Origin: Gemmatimonadota bacterium
Lineage (GTDB): Bacteria; Gemmatimonadota; Gemmatimonadetes; Longimicrobiales; Gaopeijiaceae
Reading direction: 5' to 3'
Assembly: GCA_022823365.1 (NCBI GenBank)
Contig: JAJDXG010000014.1
Coordinates: 98,560 to 162,559 of the forward strand
Length of the DNA stretch: 64,000 nt
Positions within the stretch are counted from its first letter, which is position 1. Each line of letters opens with the position of its first letter. Both the position numbers and the translations under genes were made by a program. The notes under the pieces are model-generated. The model was not told the origin of the DNA. It saw only the letters and a list, made by a program, of their open reading frames with translations, and did not search any database. This document shows, one piece after another, positions 7,930 to 17,143 of the stretch.

Positions 7930-9402
7930 TCATAAAGCCGGATCCGTGTCGAGTTCAGGTCTCCCCAGCCCCGTCCAGATCGCCGCCAGCATCACGGCGA
8001 GGAGCGCCCAGGAATATGTGTTGGCCAAACCGGCTTCGAGGGCCGACACACGCGCGATCCCGAACGACTCGCCGGAAGCCGTGGCCGAGGCGGCCAGGAT
8101 TGTGGGAATGAAGAAGGGAAGGAGAAACGGGTAGGTGCACACGGTCATGTCGAGGAGGTTGGCGCGCCTGAAACGGCCGATGCCGGCACGCCTGCCCGAA
8201 TCCCGGACCAGGTCGCCGACGGCGAGGATCGCCATGACCGAATGCGTCGTCAGCAGGACCGCCACGCTGGTCACGCCGAAGATGCGCAGCTCCGCGGCGC
8301 GCGCGGTTTCGGCCGCCGACCGGGAACTCTGTGCCAGGCGGTCCAGGATGCCGGCCTCCTGCGCGGCCCCCACGATGCCCATCAGCAGGATGGTGAACAC
8401 GACGATCCCCACCGCCCCCTCCATCCCGTCGAGGATGAGCCCGCGGGCCTGGAAGGCCTCCCGGTCGATGTAGACGAGGTCGGCCGGCGCAATGAGCCCG
8501 AGGGCCAGGGCCAGGACCACAGCCGCCGCCACGCCGGAGAACAGGCTCTCCACCAGGCCGCGGCCCCGCCACAGCATCACGAAGGCGGCCAGAGGGGCCA
8601 GCAGCATGGGGAGCGCGGCCGGGGTGCCCTCGAGCATCCCGCCCTGCCCCGGCGCCTGCGTGACCGCGGTTTCCCCGCCTCCCACCAGAGTGAGCACGAG
8701 GGCCGCGACCGCCGCGGCGGGAAGCGCGTAGCGGAGGCGGCTGCGCACCACGCCCCCCATGGGCGCCCCCTGGCTGCTCGCCGAGGCGATCGTGGTGTCG
8801 GACACGGGCGAGACGTTGTCGCCGAAGGTGGCCCCGGCCAGGATGGCCCCGATCAGGACGACCGGACTTGCCTCCAGGACGCCCGCGGCGGGATAGAGGA
8901 GCGGAGCGCAGATCAGGATCGTGCCCAGGCTCGTCCCCGTGGCCGTGGAGAACAGGACCGCGATCAGGAACGACATGAGGACGAAGCCTCCGCCACTTAC
9001 ACCGAGTTCGCTCCCGGCCCAGACGAGGGCGTGTACGAGCCCCGCCTCGCGCAACACGACCGAGAAGACGCCCGCCAGCAGCCACGCGGCGACCATGAGC
9101 ATCACGATGGGGCGGGACATGCCCCTGAGCGCGGCCGCGCTGTATGCTGACGCGCTTCTGGCGAGCAGCAGTCCGACCCCGAGGGCCCCGAGGAGCACCG
9201 GCCACAGCCCGCGCTCGTCGGGAGCCGCTGAGAAGCCCAGCCAGGCCGCGCCGGCGGCGAAAACCAGGATGGGAGCCGCCGCGCCGACAAGGCCGAAGTG
9301 GAAGCCAAGCGGTGCCGGCGGCTGCGCGTCCGCGCTCGCGGGAGGTGTCGGATCGGGTGCGGAGTTCACGGTACCGGGCGGGTTTTGCGGGTGACGGGAC
9401 AC
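7930..9402 (-). CDS. NhaC-family Na+/H+ antiporter
   Basis: Inner-membrane sodium/proton exchanger of 490 residues with a soluble Pro/Ala-rich N-tail of about 30 residues. The diagnostic NhaC segment is AGATFGDNVSPVSDTTIASA, preceded by LFSTATGTSLGTI. About 11-12 hydrophobic helices are visible from residue 33 to the C-terminus. The family exchanges Na+ for protons, sometimes coupled to other ions or malate/lactate; specificity cannot be read here. It stands alone downstream of the tRNA and is transcribed away from the gene at 9475. A sodium-rich habitat would suit it, but that is only suggestive. Confidence 0.88.
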   Translation of the reverse strand: MSRHPQNPPGTVNSAPDPTPPASADAQPPAPLGFHFGLVGAAAPILVFAAGAAWLGFSAAPDERGLWPVLLGALGVGLLLARSASAYSAAALRGMSRPIVMLMVAAWLLAGVFSVVLREAGLVHALVWAGSELGVSGGGFVLMSFLIAVLFSTATGTSLGTILICAPLLYPAAGVLEASPVVLIGAILAGATFGDNVSPVSDTTIASASSQGAPMGGVVRSRLRYALPAAAVAALVLTLVGGGETAVTQAPGQGGMLEGTPAALPMLLAPLAAFVMLWRGRGLVESLFSGVAAAVVLALALGLIAPADLVYIDREAFQARGLILDGMEGAVGIVVFTILLMGIVGAAQEAGILDRLAQSSRSAAETARAAELRIFGVTSVAVLLTTHSVMAILAVGDLVRDSGRRAGIGRFRRANLLDMTVCTYPFLLPFFIPTILAASATASGESFGIARVSALEAGLANTYSWALLAVMLAAIWTGLGRPELDTDPAL

Positions 9403-9474
9403 GCCCTATGATCGAGGATCGGCCCCGGCCGGGCCAGCTTCCGCAATCCGTTTCCTGGCGAATGAGGCACGTGT

Positions 9475-9810
9475 ATGAGCGTCGATGACGTCTTCGAACT
9501 CTACGACCTGCGGGTCGAGGTGGTCGCCGGGGCGCGGGACATGGTGTGCAGCCACAAGGCGGGCGACTACTTCGAGCTCAGCGGAGAGAACCTGTCCTTT
9601 CCCGCCGGCCAGACCTTTCCGCTCTATCCCCTGGCCGCTCTCCTTCCCCTCCTTCCCGCAAAGCAGCGCGACACGCATCCCCACGACTGGATGACCACGG
9701 ACACGGAGATCGCCTGCCCCGACCCGCACTGCGGCGCCCGCTTCCGCATCACGCGGACCGGCAGGTCGTCCTTTCGCCACAGCGAGGTCACGCGTGTTCC
9801 GCTGGACTGA
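9475..9810 (+). CDS. TIGR04076 family protein
   Basis: Small cytoplasmic protein (111 residues) of unknown function. It matches the TIGR04076 layout: VCSHKAGDYFEL near residue 25, a FPLYPLAALLPLLPAKQR middle and the terminal TEIACPDPHCGARFRI. The family's usual central Cys is replaced here by Thr-Phe ('GQTFPLYP'). It overlaps the following aldo/keto reductase by 17 bases, so the two are translationally coupled, and the pairing suggests a common function. No signal peptide is present. Confidence 0.75.
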   Translation: MSVDDVFELYDLRVEVVAGARDMVCSHKAGDYFELSGENLSFPAGQTFPLYPLAALLPLLPAKQRDTHPHDWMTTDTEIACPDPHCGARFRITRTGRSSFRHSEVTRVPLD

Positions 9811-10804
9811 CCGTCCACCACTTCGGCTGCCTCCGTCCGGGGTGATCCGGGGGTGCTGGCAGCTCTCCGAGGGGCACAGCGACGGTTGGAGCAGGGAGCG
9901 CGCGTTCGCGGCCCTGGACGCCGCGGCCGCGGCTGAAAGCCCCCTCGTCCTGGACTGCGCCGACATCTATACCGGCGTGGAGCGCATCATCGGGGACTGG
10001 CTGGCCGGACGGCCGGACATCGCCGACGACGTCGCCGTCCATACCAAGTTCGTGCCCGATCTAGACGCCCTGTCCACCATCGACCGCGACTACGTCCGCC
10101 GGGTCGTCCTGCGGTCGCGAGACCGCCTCGGGGTCGACGCACTCGAGCTGGTGCAGTTTGCGTGGTGGGACCTCTCGCAACCGAAGTGGGTGCACGCCGC
10201 CGAGTGGCTCGCCGAGCTTCAGCAGGAGGGAATCATCCGCCGCCTGGGCGTCACCAACTTCGACCGGGCCGCGCTCGGAACCCTCCTGGACGCCGGCATT
10301 CCGGTGGTGTCCAGCCAGGTCCAGCTCTCCCTTCTCGACCGCCGTCCGCTGAAGGGCCTGACGGAGCTCTGCCGGGAGCGGGGCGTCACCGTGCTCGCCT
10401 ACGGGGCGCTGGCGGGCGGGCTCCTGTCGAACGCCGGCGGCACGCCGCTGGAGTCCCGGTCGCTGACCAAGTACCGCCTGATCGTCGAGGAGGTGGGCGG
10501 CCGGGAGGTGCTGGGCCGGGCGCGCCGGGCGCTCACGGAGCTGGCCGTGCGGCACGGGGCCACCATGGCCGACGCGGCGGTGGCGTACGTCCTCGGCCAG
10601 CCGGGTGTCGGGGCCGCGATCGTCGGGATGAGCCGGAGAGGCCTGATGGTGAACGGGAGCCGTGTGCGTCTCTCCTCCTCCGATGTGGCGAGGCTCGAGG
10701 CGACGGTGCCGGGGACAGTCAGGGGAGAGGTGTTCGAGGTCGAGCGTGACCGGCAGGGCCCGCACGGCCGCATCATGCGCTACAACCTGAACCTGCCACA
10801 CTGA
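9794..10804 (+). CDS. Aldo/keto reductase
   Basis: NADPH-dependent oxidoreductase of the AKR superfamily, 336 residues, with a TIM barrel. The active-site Asp and Tyr appear in LDCADIYTGVER, the Lys in VAVHTKFVPD, and the conserved barrel strand in RRLGVTNFDRAAL. The C-terminal cofactor loop reads AAIVGMSRRG. It starts at GTG 9794 inside the end of the TIGR04076 gene. The substrate is unknown. The next gene, gltB, begins 143 bases later and is probably separate. Confidence 0.88.
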   Translation: MFRWTDRPPLRLPPSGVIRGCWQLSEGHSDGWSRERAFAALDAAAAAESPLVLDCADIYTGVERIIGDWLAGRPDIADDVAVHTKFVPDLDALSTIDRDYVRRVVLRSRDRLGVDALELVQFAWWDLSQPKWVHAAEWLAELQQEGIIRRLGVTNFDRAALGTLLDAGIPVVSSQVQLSLLDRRPLKGLTELCRERGVTVLAYGALAGGLLSNAGGTPLESRSLTKYRLIVEEVGGREVLGRARRALTELAVRHGATMADAAVAYVLGQPGVGAAIVGMSRRGLMVNGSRVRLSSSDVARLEATVPGTVRGEVFEVERDRQGPHGRIMRYNLNLPH

Positions 10805-10947
10805 CGGGCGCGGTTGCCGACTCCGGCGCATCGTCCCCAGTTTACCAGGTCCATCCCGCCCATTCCCCGTGACAGTCGAACCTGCGCGCAGGAATGGCGG
10901 GATATTCTGCAGGTACACGTCCCGGGGAGGGGGCCGTGCGACGCACG
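10805..10947 (+). promoter_or_regulatory. Upstream region of gltBD
   Basis: Intergenic region holding a perfect 12-base palindrome CCTGCGCGCAGG at 10881-10892 and a single TGACAG element at 10870. The sequence GATATTCT near 10901-10908 could be a -10 element, but no convincing -35 is at the right distance. GGGGAGGGGG at 10924-10933 precedes the chosen start. Confidence 0.25.
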
Positions 10948-13900
10948 ATGAACGCAGGGTCTGCATCAGGCTCCGGCCTGCCGGCGGCCCGGGGGCTGTA
11001 CAGTCCCCGCTACGAGCACGACAGCTGCGGCGTCGGCTTCGTGTGCGACATCAAGGGACGCGCGAGCCGGTCCATCCTCGACGACGCCAACCGCATCAAC
11101 TGCCGCATGGGGCATCGCGGCGGCATCGGCTGCGAACCCGGGACGGGGGACGGCGCGGGCATCCTGACCGGGCTGCCGCACCTGCTGCTCGACCGCGTCG
11201 CCCGGGACCAGTTGGGCGTCTCCCTTCCCCCTTCCGGCCAGTACGGGGTCGGCATCGCCTTCCTCCCGCGCGACCGCCGCGAGCGGCAGATCTGCAAGGA
11301 AAGCACCGAGGCCATCATCGCCGAACAGGGGCAGCGCCTTCTCGGCTGGCGCAGGCTCCCGCACAGCGCGGAGCGCGCCGGGCTGACCACGACCGCGCTC
11401 GGGTCGATGCCGCACCTCGAGCAGCTCTTCGTGGGGGCCGGCGACGGGTTTGCCGACGCCGCCTTCGAGCGCCAGCTCTACATCATCCGCAAGTACGCAA
11501 GCCACTGCCTGCGGGGCGATCCGCGGCTTTCGGGGCGGGAGCTTCCCTACTTCTGCTCGCTCTCGTCCAACACCGTCATCTACAAGGGGATGCTGACGCC
11601 CCATCAGCTCTTCGAGTTCTTCGACGACCTCCGGGCCGGCGACTACGAGTCGCACATGGCGATGGTGCACTCGCGCTTCTCCACGAACACGTTCCCCTCA
11701 TGGGACCGTGCCCAGCCCAACCGCGCCATGTGCCACAACGGCGAGATCAATACGCTGCTGGGCAACTGCAACTGGATGAACGCGCGCGAAGGCGTCCTGC
11801 ACTCGGAACTGTTCGGGGACGAACTGGAGAAGCTTTTCCCGATCATCGAGCCCAACTGCTCGGACTCGGGCAACTTCGACAACGTGCTCGAGTTCCTGCT
11901 CATGACCGGACGCAGCCTGCCGGAGTCGGTCATGACCATGATCCCGGAGGCGTGGCAGCAGCGGCCGGGCATGCCGGCCGACAAGCGCGCCTTCTACGAG
12001 TTCCAGTCGTGCCTGATGGAGCCGTGGGACGGCCCGGCTCTCATCCCCTTCACCGACGGCCACTGCATCGGCGCCGTGCTCGACCGCAACGGGCTGCGCC
12101 CGAGCCGCTACTACGTGACCGACGACGACCGCTGCGTGATGGCTTCCGAGGTGGGCGTGCTGCCGGTCGCGCCCGAGCGCGTGGTGAAGAAGGGACGGCT
12201 GCACCCGGGACGGCTTTTCCTGATCGACTTCGATGCGGGGCGCCTGGTGCCGGACCACGAGCTCAAGTCGGAGTGGGCCAGGCGGCGACCCTATGGGGAG
12301 TGGCTGGAACGGCAGCGCCTCGAACTGGGCGAGGCCGCCGATCCGCACGGCTACGACGAAGCGACCGTTCTCCGGCGCATGCGGGCCTTCGGCTATACCG
12401 CCGAGACCGTGCAGTTCATGCTCCTCAGCCTGGTGCGCGACCGGCGCGATCCGCTCGGCTCCATGGGCAACGACGCGGAACTGGCGGCGCTCGCGGACCG
12501 GCCGCGCATGCTCTACGACTACTTCAAGCAGCGCTTCGCGCAGGTGACCAATCCCGCCATCGATTCGATCCGCGAGGAAGTGGTCATGTCGCTCGAGTGC
12601 TACATCGGGCCCGAGGGCAACCTGCTCGAGGTCACCGAGGAGCACGCGCACCGGCTGCGCCTTCCTCATCCGATCCTCTCGAACCGGCAGTTCGCAGCAC
12701 TCTCGCAACTCGAGGAGCGCGGATGGCGGAGCCGGACGCTCGACACCACCTTCGCGCGCGGCCCCGGGAAGCGTGGTCTGCTCGCCGCTCTCACCCGCCT
12801 CGAGAAGGAGGCCGACCGGGCCGTCGAGGAGGGCTACCGGCTGCTCGTGCTCTCGGACCGCGCCATCGGCCCCGACCGCCTCGCCATCAGCTCCCTGCTC
12901 GCCGTGGGCTGTGTGCACCATCACCTGGTACGCACGCATCAGCGCACCCGCATCGCCCTTGTCGTCGAGACCGGCGAGGCGCGCGAAGTGCACCATCACT
13001 GTCTTCTGCTCGGCTACGGTGCGGACGCCATCAACCCCTATCTCACCTACGAATGCCTCTGGCACGTCCGGCGCACCGGGCGGATGGACGACTTCGACCA
13101 CATCGCTTCCGATGACGACGTGGTCGCCGCATACCGCAAGGGGGTCGGCAAGGGCATCCTCAAGGTGATGGCCAAGATGGGCATCTCGACGCTGCAATCC
13201 TACAAGGGGGCGCAGATCTTCGAGGCGGTGGGACTCGGAGCCGAGGTGGTGAACCGCTGTTTCACCGACACCGAGAGCCGCGTGGGCGGGATCGGGTTCG
13301 AGGTGCTGGCGGAGGAGATCGAGCGTCGCCACGAGCTGGGCTTCGCGGGCACGGCGCAGAGCAACGGACGAGCCCTGCCCAATCCCGGCGACTTCCACTG
13401 GCGCAAGGGTGGGGCGCGCCACATGTGGGACCCCGTTTCGGTGCGCGGCCTCCGGGTCGCCGCGCGCACCAACTCGCCGGAGGCCTACTGGCGCTTCGCC
13501 CGCCACGCCAACGAAGAGAACACGCGCAAGGCGACGCTGCGCGGCCTGCTCAGGTTCCATCCCACCGGTCCGCCGGTGGATCTTGACGAAGTCGAGCCCG
13601 AGGCCGAGATCGTGAAGCGCTTCGCCACGGGCGCGATGAGCTTTGGCTCCATCTCGAAGGAAGCCCACGAGTCGCTCGCACTGGCCATGAACCGCATCGG
13701 CGCCAAGTCCAATTCCGGCGAGGGCGGCGAGGATCCGGCGCGCAACGTCCCGGATGCGGACGGAGGGCTGCGGCGCTCCGCGATCAAGCAGGTGGCGAGC
13801 GGGCGCTTCGGCGTGACGATCGAGTATCTGACCGCGGCCGAGGAGCTGCAGATCAAGATCGTGCAGGGAGCCAAGCCCGGGGAGGGCGGCGAGCTTCCGG

Positions 13901-15528
13901 GCCGCAAGGTCGACGACTACATCGCGTCGATCCGGCATTCCACGCCCGGCGTGGGACTGATCAGCCCGCCTCCGCACCACGACATCTACTCCATCGAGGA
14001 CATCGCCCAGCTCATCCACGACCTGAAGAACGCCAACCCGCAGGCGCGCATCAGCGTGAAGCTGTGCGCCGAGATCGGCGTCGGCACTGTGGCCGCCGGG
14101 GTGGTCAAGGCGCGCGCCGACCACCTGGTCATCTCGGGCGACAGCGGGGGCACGGGCGCCTCGCCCCTGACCTCCATCAAGCACGCGGGCCTGCCGTGGG
14201 AGCTGGGAATCGCGGAGGTCCACCAGACCCTGGTGATGAATAATCTGCGCTCGCGGGTCATCGTGCAGACCGACGGGCAGCTCAAGACGGGCCGCGACGT
14301 GGCCATCGCCGCGCTGCTGGGCGCCGAGGAGTTCGGCTTCTCCACCGCCCCGCTGATCACGCTGGGCTGCGTCATGATGCGCAAGTGCCACCTGAACACC
14401 TGTCCGGTTGGCGTGGCGACCCAGGACCCGGAGCTGCGCAAGAAGTTCTCCGGGAAGCCGGAATACATCATCAACTACCTGTTCATGGTCGCGCACGAGC
14501 TGCGTGAGATCATGGCGCGCCTCGGCTTCCGCACCGTGAACGAGATGATCGGGCGCGTGGACGCGCTCGAACCCGCACCCCGACCCGGGCACTGGAAGGC
14601 GAGGAGCGTGAACGTGGACGCGCTCCTGATGCCGGCGCTCGAGCCGGAAGACTGTCTGGGGGTGTATTGCCGGCACGAACAGGATCACGGGCTGGAGGGC
14701 GCCCTCGATCACACCCTGATCCGCCTGGCCGGGCCCGCGATCGAGGAAGGCCGGCCGGTGCGCCACGACATGGCCATCTCCAACGCAAACCGCGTGGTGG
14801 GGGGCATGCTGTCCAACCACATCATCCGCCGCGTGGGACCGGGCATGCTTCCCGACGACTCCATCCACTTCCGCTTCCGCGGGAGCGCGGGGCAGAGCTT
14901 CGGCGCCTGGCTGGCGCGCGGGGTTACGCTCGAGGTGGAGGGCGACGCCAACGACTACGTCGGCAAGGGGCTCTCCGGCGGCAGGATCATCCTGTATCCG
15001 CCGCAGGCGTCCCCCTTCAAGGCCGAAGAGAACATCCTCGTCGGCAACGTGGCGTTCTACGGCGCCATCAGCGGCGAGGGCTTCTTCCGGGGCATCGCGG
15101 CCGAGCGCTTCTGCGTCCGCAACAGCGGCGCCACCGCCGTGGTGGAGGGCATCGGCGACCACGGCTGCGAGTACATGACGGGCGGACGCGTGGTCGTACT
15201 GGGCGAGACCGGGATCAACTTCGGGGCCGGAATGTCGGGGGGGATCGCCTATGTGTGGGATCCTCGCGGGACCTTCGAGGGCCGCTGCAACATGGACCTG
15301 GTGGTGCTGGAGCGCCTTGTCGACGCGGAAGAGCGCGAGGAGATTCGGCGTCTCATCGCACGGCACCGCGAGTACACGGGCTCCACCGTTGCGGCCGACA
15401 TCCTCGCGGACTGGGACGCCCGCCATCCGGAGTTCGTGAAGGTGGTGCCGATCGACTACAAGCGGGCGCTCGAGGAGCGCGCCGCCGCGGGCCGTTCCGA
15501 AGCGCTGCCCGTCGCGGTGGGAACCTGA
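10948..15528 (+). CDS. gltB: Glutamate synthase (NADPH) large subunit
   Basis: Transfers the amide nitrogen of glutamine to 2-oxoglutarate, giving two glutamates; this is the ammonia assimilation step with GltD. The 1526-residue protein has a short propeptide before the catalytic Cys27 (HDSCGVGFVCDIKG). The class II amidotransferase domain runs to about residue 430, followed by the central domain and the FMN barrel (SNSGEGGEDPAR and KPGEGGELPG). The 3Fe-4S cysteines are in CVMMRKCHLNTCPVG. A C-terminal GXGXG beta-helix closes the protein (GATAVVEGIGDHGCEYMTGG). The start at 10948 is preferred over 10894 because it gives the usual short propeptide. gltD follows after 11 bases. Confidence 0.95.
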   Translation: MNAGSASGSGLPAARGLYSPRYEHDSCGVGFVCDIKGRASRSILDDANRINCRMGHRGGIGCEPGTGDGAGILTGLPHLLLDRVARDQLGVSLPPSGQYGVGIAFLPRDRRERQICKESTEAIIAEQGQRLLGWRRLPHSAERAGLTTTALGSMPHLEQLFVGAGDGFADAAFERQLYIIRKYASHCLRGDPRLSGRELPYFCSLSSNTVIYKGMLTPHQLFEFFDDLRAGDYESHMAMVHSRFSTNTFPSWDRAQPNRAMCHNGEINTLLGNCNWMNAREGVLHSELFGDELEKLFPIIEPNCSDSGNFDNVLEFLLMTGRSLPESVMTMIPEAWQQRPGMPADKRAFYEFQSCLMEPWDGPALIPFTDGHCIGAVLDRNGLRPSRYYVTDDDRCVMASEVGVLPVAPERVVKKGRLHPGRLFLIDFDAGRLVPDHELKSEWARRRPYGEWLERQRLELGEAADPHGYDEATVLRRMRAFGYTAETVQFMLLSLVRDRRDPLGSMGNDAELAALADRPRMLYDYFKQRFAQVTNPAIDSIREEVVMSLECYIGPEGNLLEVTEEHAHRLRLPHPILSNRQFAALSQLEERGWRSRTLDTTFARGPGKRGLLAALTRLEKEADRAVEEGYRLLVLSDRAIGPDRLAISSLLAVGCVHHHLVRTHQRTRIALVVETGEAREVHHHCLLLGYGADAINPYLTYECLWHVRRTGRMDDFDHIASDDDVVAAYRKGVGKGILKVMAKMGISTLQSYKGAQIFEAVGLGAEVVNRCFTDTESRVGGIGFEVLAEEIERRHELGFAGTAQSNGRALPNPGDFHWRKGGARHMWDPVSVRGLRVAARTNSPEAYWRFARHANEENTRKATLRGLLRFHPTGPPVDLDEVEPEAEIVKRFATGAMSFGSISKEAHESLALAMNRIGAKSNSGEGGEDPARNVPDADGGLRRSAIKQVASGRFGVTIEYLTAAEELQIKIVQGAKPGEGGELPGRKVDDYIASIRHSTPGVGLISPPPHHDIYSIEDIAQLIHDLKNANPQARISVKLCAEIGVGTVAAGVVKARADHLVISGDSGGTGASPLTSIKHAGLPWELGIAEVHQTLVMNNLRSRVIVQTDGQLKTGRDVAIAALLGAEEFGFSTAPLITLGCVMMRKCHLNTCPVGVATQDPELRKKFSGKPEYIINYLFMVAHELREIMARLGFRTVNEMIGRVDALEPAPRPGHWKARSVNVDALLMPALEPEDCLGVYCRHEQDHGLEGALDHTLIRLAGPAIEEGRPVRHDMAISNANRVVGGMLSNHIIRRVGPGMLPDDSIHFRFRGSAGQSFGAWLARGVTLEVEGDANDYVGKGLSGGRIILYPPQASPFKAEENILVGNVAFYGAISGEGFFRGIAAERFCVRNSGATAVVEGIGDHGCEYMTGGRVVVLGETGINFGAGMSGGIAYVWDPRGTFEGRCNMDLVVLERLVDAEEREEIRRLIARHREYTGSTVAADILADWDARHPEFVKVVPIDYKRALEERAAAGRSEALPVAVGT

Positions 15529-15539
15529 CGGCGAGCCGC

Positions 15540-16991
15540 ATGGGCAAGGTCACGGGCTTCAAGGAGTTCGCGCGCGAGGCGGCCCCCTACCGCGACCCGG
15601 CTACCCGCATCCGCGATTTCGACGAGATCTACACCCCGCACGCCGAGGATCGGCTCAAGACCCAGGGCGCGCGCTGCATGGACTGCGGCGTTCCGTTCTG
15701 CCAGTCGGACGACGGCTGCCCGGTCTACAATCTGATCCCGGAGTGGAACGACCTCGTCTACCGGGGGCGCTGGCGCGAGGCGCTCGATCGCCTGCACAGG
15801 ACCAACAACTTCCCGGAGATCACCGGCCGGGTGTGTCCCGCTCCCTGCGAAGGCTCCTGTGTCCTCGGCATCGCCGATCCCCCAGTCACCATCAAGAACA
15901 TCGAGATGGCGATCGCCGACCGGGGCTTCGACGAGGCGTGGGTGCGGGCTCACCCGCCGTCCGCGCGCACCGGCAAGAGCGTGGCAGTGGTGGGTTCGGG
16001 CCCGGCGGGGCTGGCGGCGGCCGCACAGCTCAACTCCGCGGGGCACCGGGTCACCGTCTACGAACGCGACGACCGCATCGGCGGCCTGCTCATGTACGGG
16101 ATTCCCAACATGAAGCTCGACAAGCGCATCGTGGATCGCCGCGTATCGCTCCTGCGCGAGGAGGGAGTCGAGTTCGTGACCAACGCGACGGTGGCTGACG
16201 GCGGCGGCGGGTCGCTGGATGTGCGTCAGCTGAGGAGGCGCTTCGACGCCCTGCTCCTGGCCACGGGCGCCACCCGCGCGCGGGACCTGCCGGTGGGCGG
16301 ACGCGAACTGCCCGGCATCCACTTCGCCATGGAGTACCTCACCGACAGCATCCAGGCGGGGCTGGGCGATCATCCGCCGAGAATCCCCGCGACCGGCCTC
16401 GATGTCGTCGTCATCGGCGGCGGCGATACCGGCACCGACTGCATCGGGACCTCCCTGCGCCAGTCGTGCCGCCGCCTGATCAACTTCGAACTCCTGCCGC
16501 GGCCGCCCGCTGAACGCGCCCCCGACAATCCCTGGCCTGCCTGGCCGCTCATCTTCCGCGTGGAATATGGGCACGAGGAGTCGATCGCCCATCTCGGACA
16601 CGATCCGCGGGTCTACGCGATCTCGGCGGAGAGCTTCTTCGCGGGCCCGGACGGCAAGGTTGCGGGCGTACGCACGCTCGACGTCACCTTCCATGGCGGC
16701 CGCCTGCGCAAGATCCCGGGGAGCCAGCGGGAGTGGAGCGCGGACCTCGTGCTCCTCTCGATGGGGTTTCTGGGCCCCGAGCACGCGCCTGCGGAGCCGC
16801 TGGGCATTGAATACGACAAGCACTCCAACTACGCCGCCGAATTCGGTTCCTACGCCACGAACGTGGACGGCGTGTTCGCCGCCGGCGACTGCAGGCGCGG
16901 ACAGTCGCTGGTGGTGTGGGCCATCCGCGAGGGGCGCGAGGCTGCGCGCGAGATCGACCGCTGGCTGATGGGCGAGACGCGACTGCCCTGA
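15540..16991 (+). CDS. gltD: Glutamate synthase (NADPH) small subunit
   Basis: FAD/4Fe-4S protein that feeds NADPH electrons to GltB. The length is 483 residues, typical of the family. N-terminal cysteine clusters CMDCGVPFC and VCPAPCEGSCVLG bind the iron-sulfur centres. The FAD motif is VAVVGSGPAGLAAAAQL at about residues 148-164, and the NADPH motif is DVVVIGGGDTGTDC. C-terminal FAAGDCRRGQSLVVWAI closes the FAD site. The ATG at 15540 starts 11 bases after the gltB stop, in one operon. Downstream lies a long hairpin at 17029. Confidence 0.95.
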   Translation: MGKVTGFKEFAREAAPYRDPATRIRDFDEIYTPHAEDRLKTQGARCMDCGVPFCQSDDGCPVYNLIPEWNDLVYRGRWREALDRLHRTNNFPEITGRVCPAPCEGSCVLGIADPPVTIKNIEMAIADRGFDEAWVRAHPPSARTGKSVAVVGSGPAGLAAAAQLNSAGHRVTVYERDDRIGGLLMYGIPNMKLDKRIVDRRVSLLREEGVEFVTNATVADGGGGSLDVRQLRRRFDALLLATGATRARDLPVGGRELPGIHFAMEYLTDSIQAGLGDHPPRIPATGLDVVVIGGGDTGTDCIGTSLRQSCRRLINFELLPRPPAERAPDNPWPAWPLIFRVEYGHEESIAHLGHDPRVYAISAESFFAGPDGKVAGVRTLDVTFHGGRLRKIPGSQREWSADLVLLSMGFLGPEHAPAEPLGIEYDKHSNYAAEFGSYATNVDGVFAAGDCRRGQSLVVWAIREGREAAREIDRWLMGETRLP

Positions 16992-17028
16992 ACGTCGTCT
17001 CCTGACCGCCGTCTACCCCTGTCGCGAC

Positions 17029-17068
17029 GGGCACCGACAGCGCACTTTGTCCGCTGTGGCCGGTGCCC
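17029..17068 (+). terminator. Strong hairpin between gltD and the seleno-peroxiredoxin gene
   Basis: GGGCACCG at 17029-17036 pairs with CGGTGCCC at 17061-17068. Inside it ACAGCG (17037-17042) pairs with CGCTGT (17052-17057). This gives 14 base pairs with one three-base bulge and a nine-base loop. No T-run follows, so it may be a Rho-independent-like terminator in a GC-rich setting, or an mRNA-stability or attenuation structure. Confidence 0.5.
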
Positions 17069-17143
17069 GCGCGCGTGACCTTGCGGCGCCTTCCAACCCG
17101 CTCACCGACTCCAACCGCTCACCGACTCCAGGGAGGATCAGAC

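Noticed and set aside
11698..15426. A 1242-residue open frame antisense to gltB
   Set aside because: It lies wholly opposite a canonical glutamate synthase gene and has the His/Arg/Val-rich composition typical of GC-rich shadow frames.
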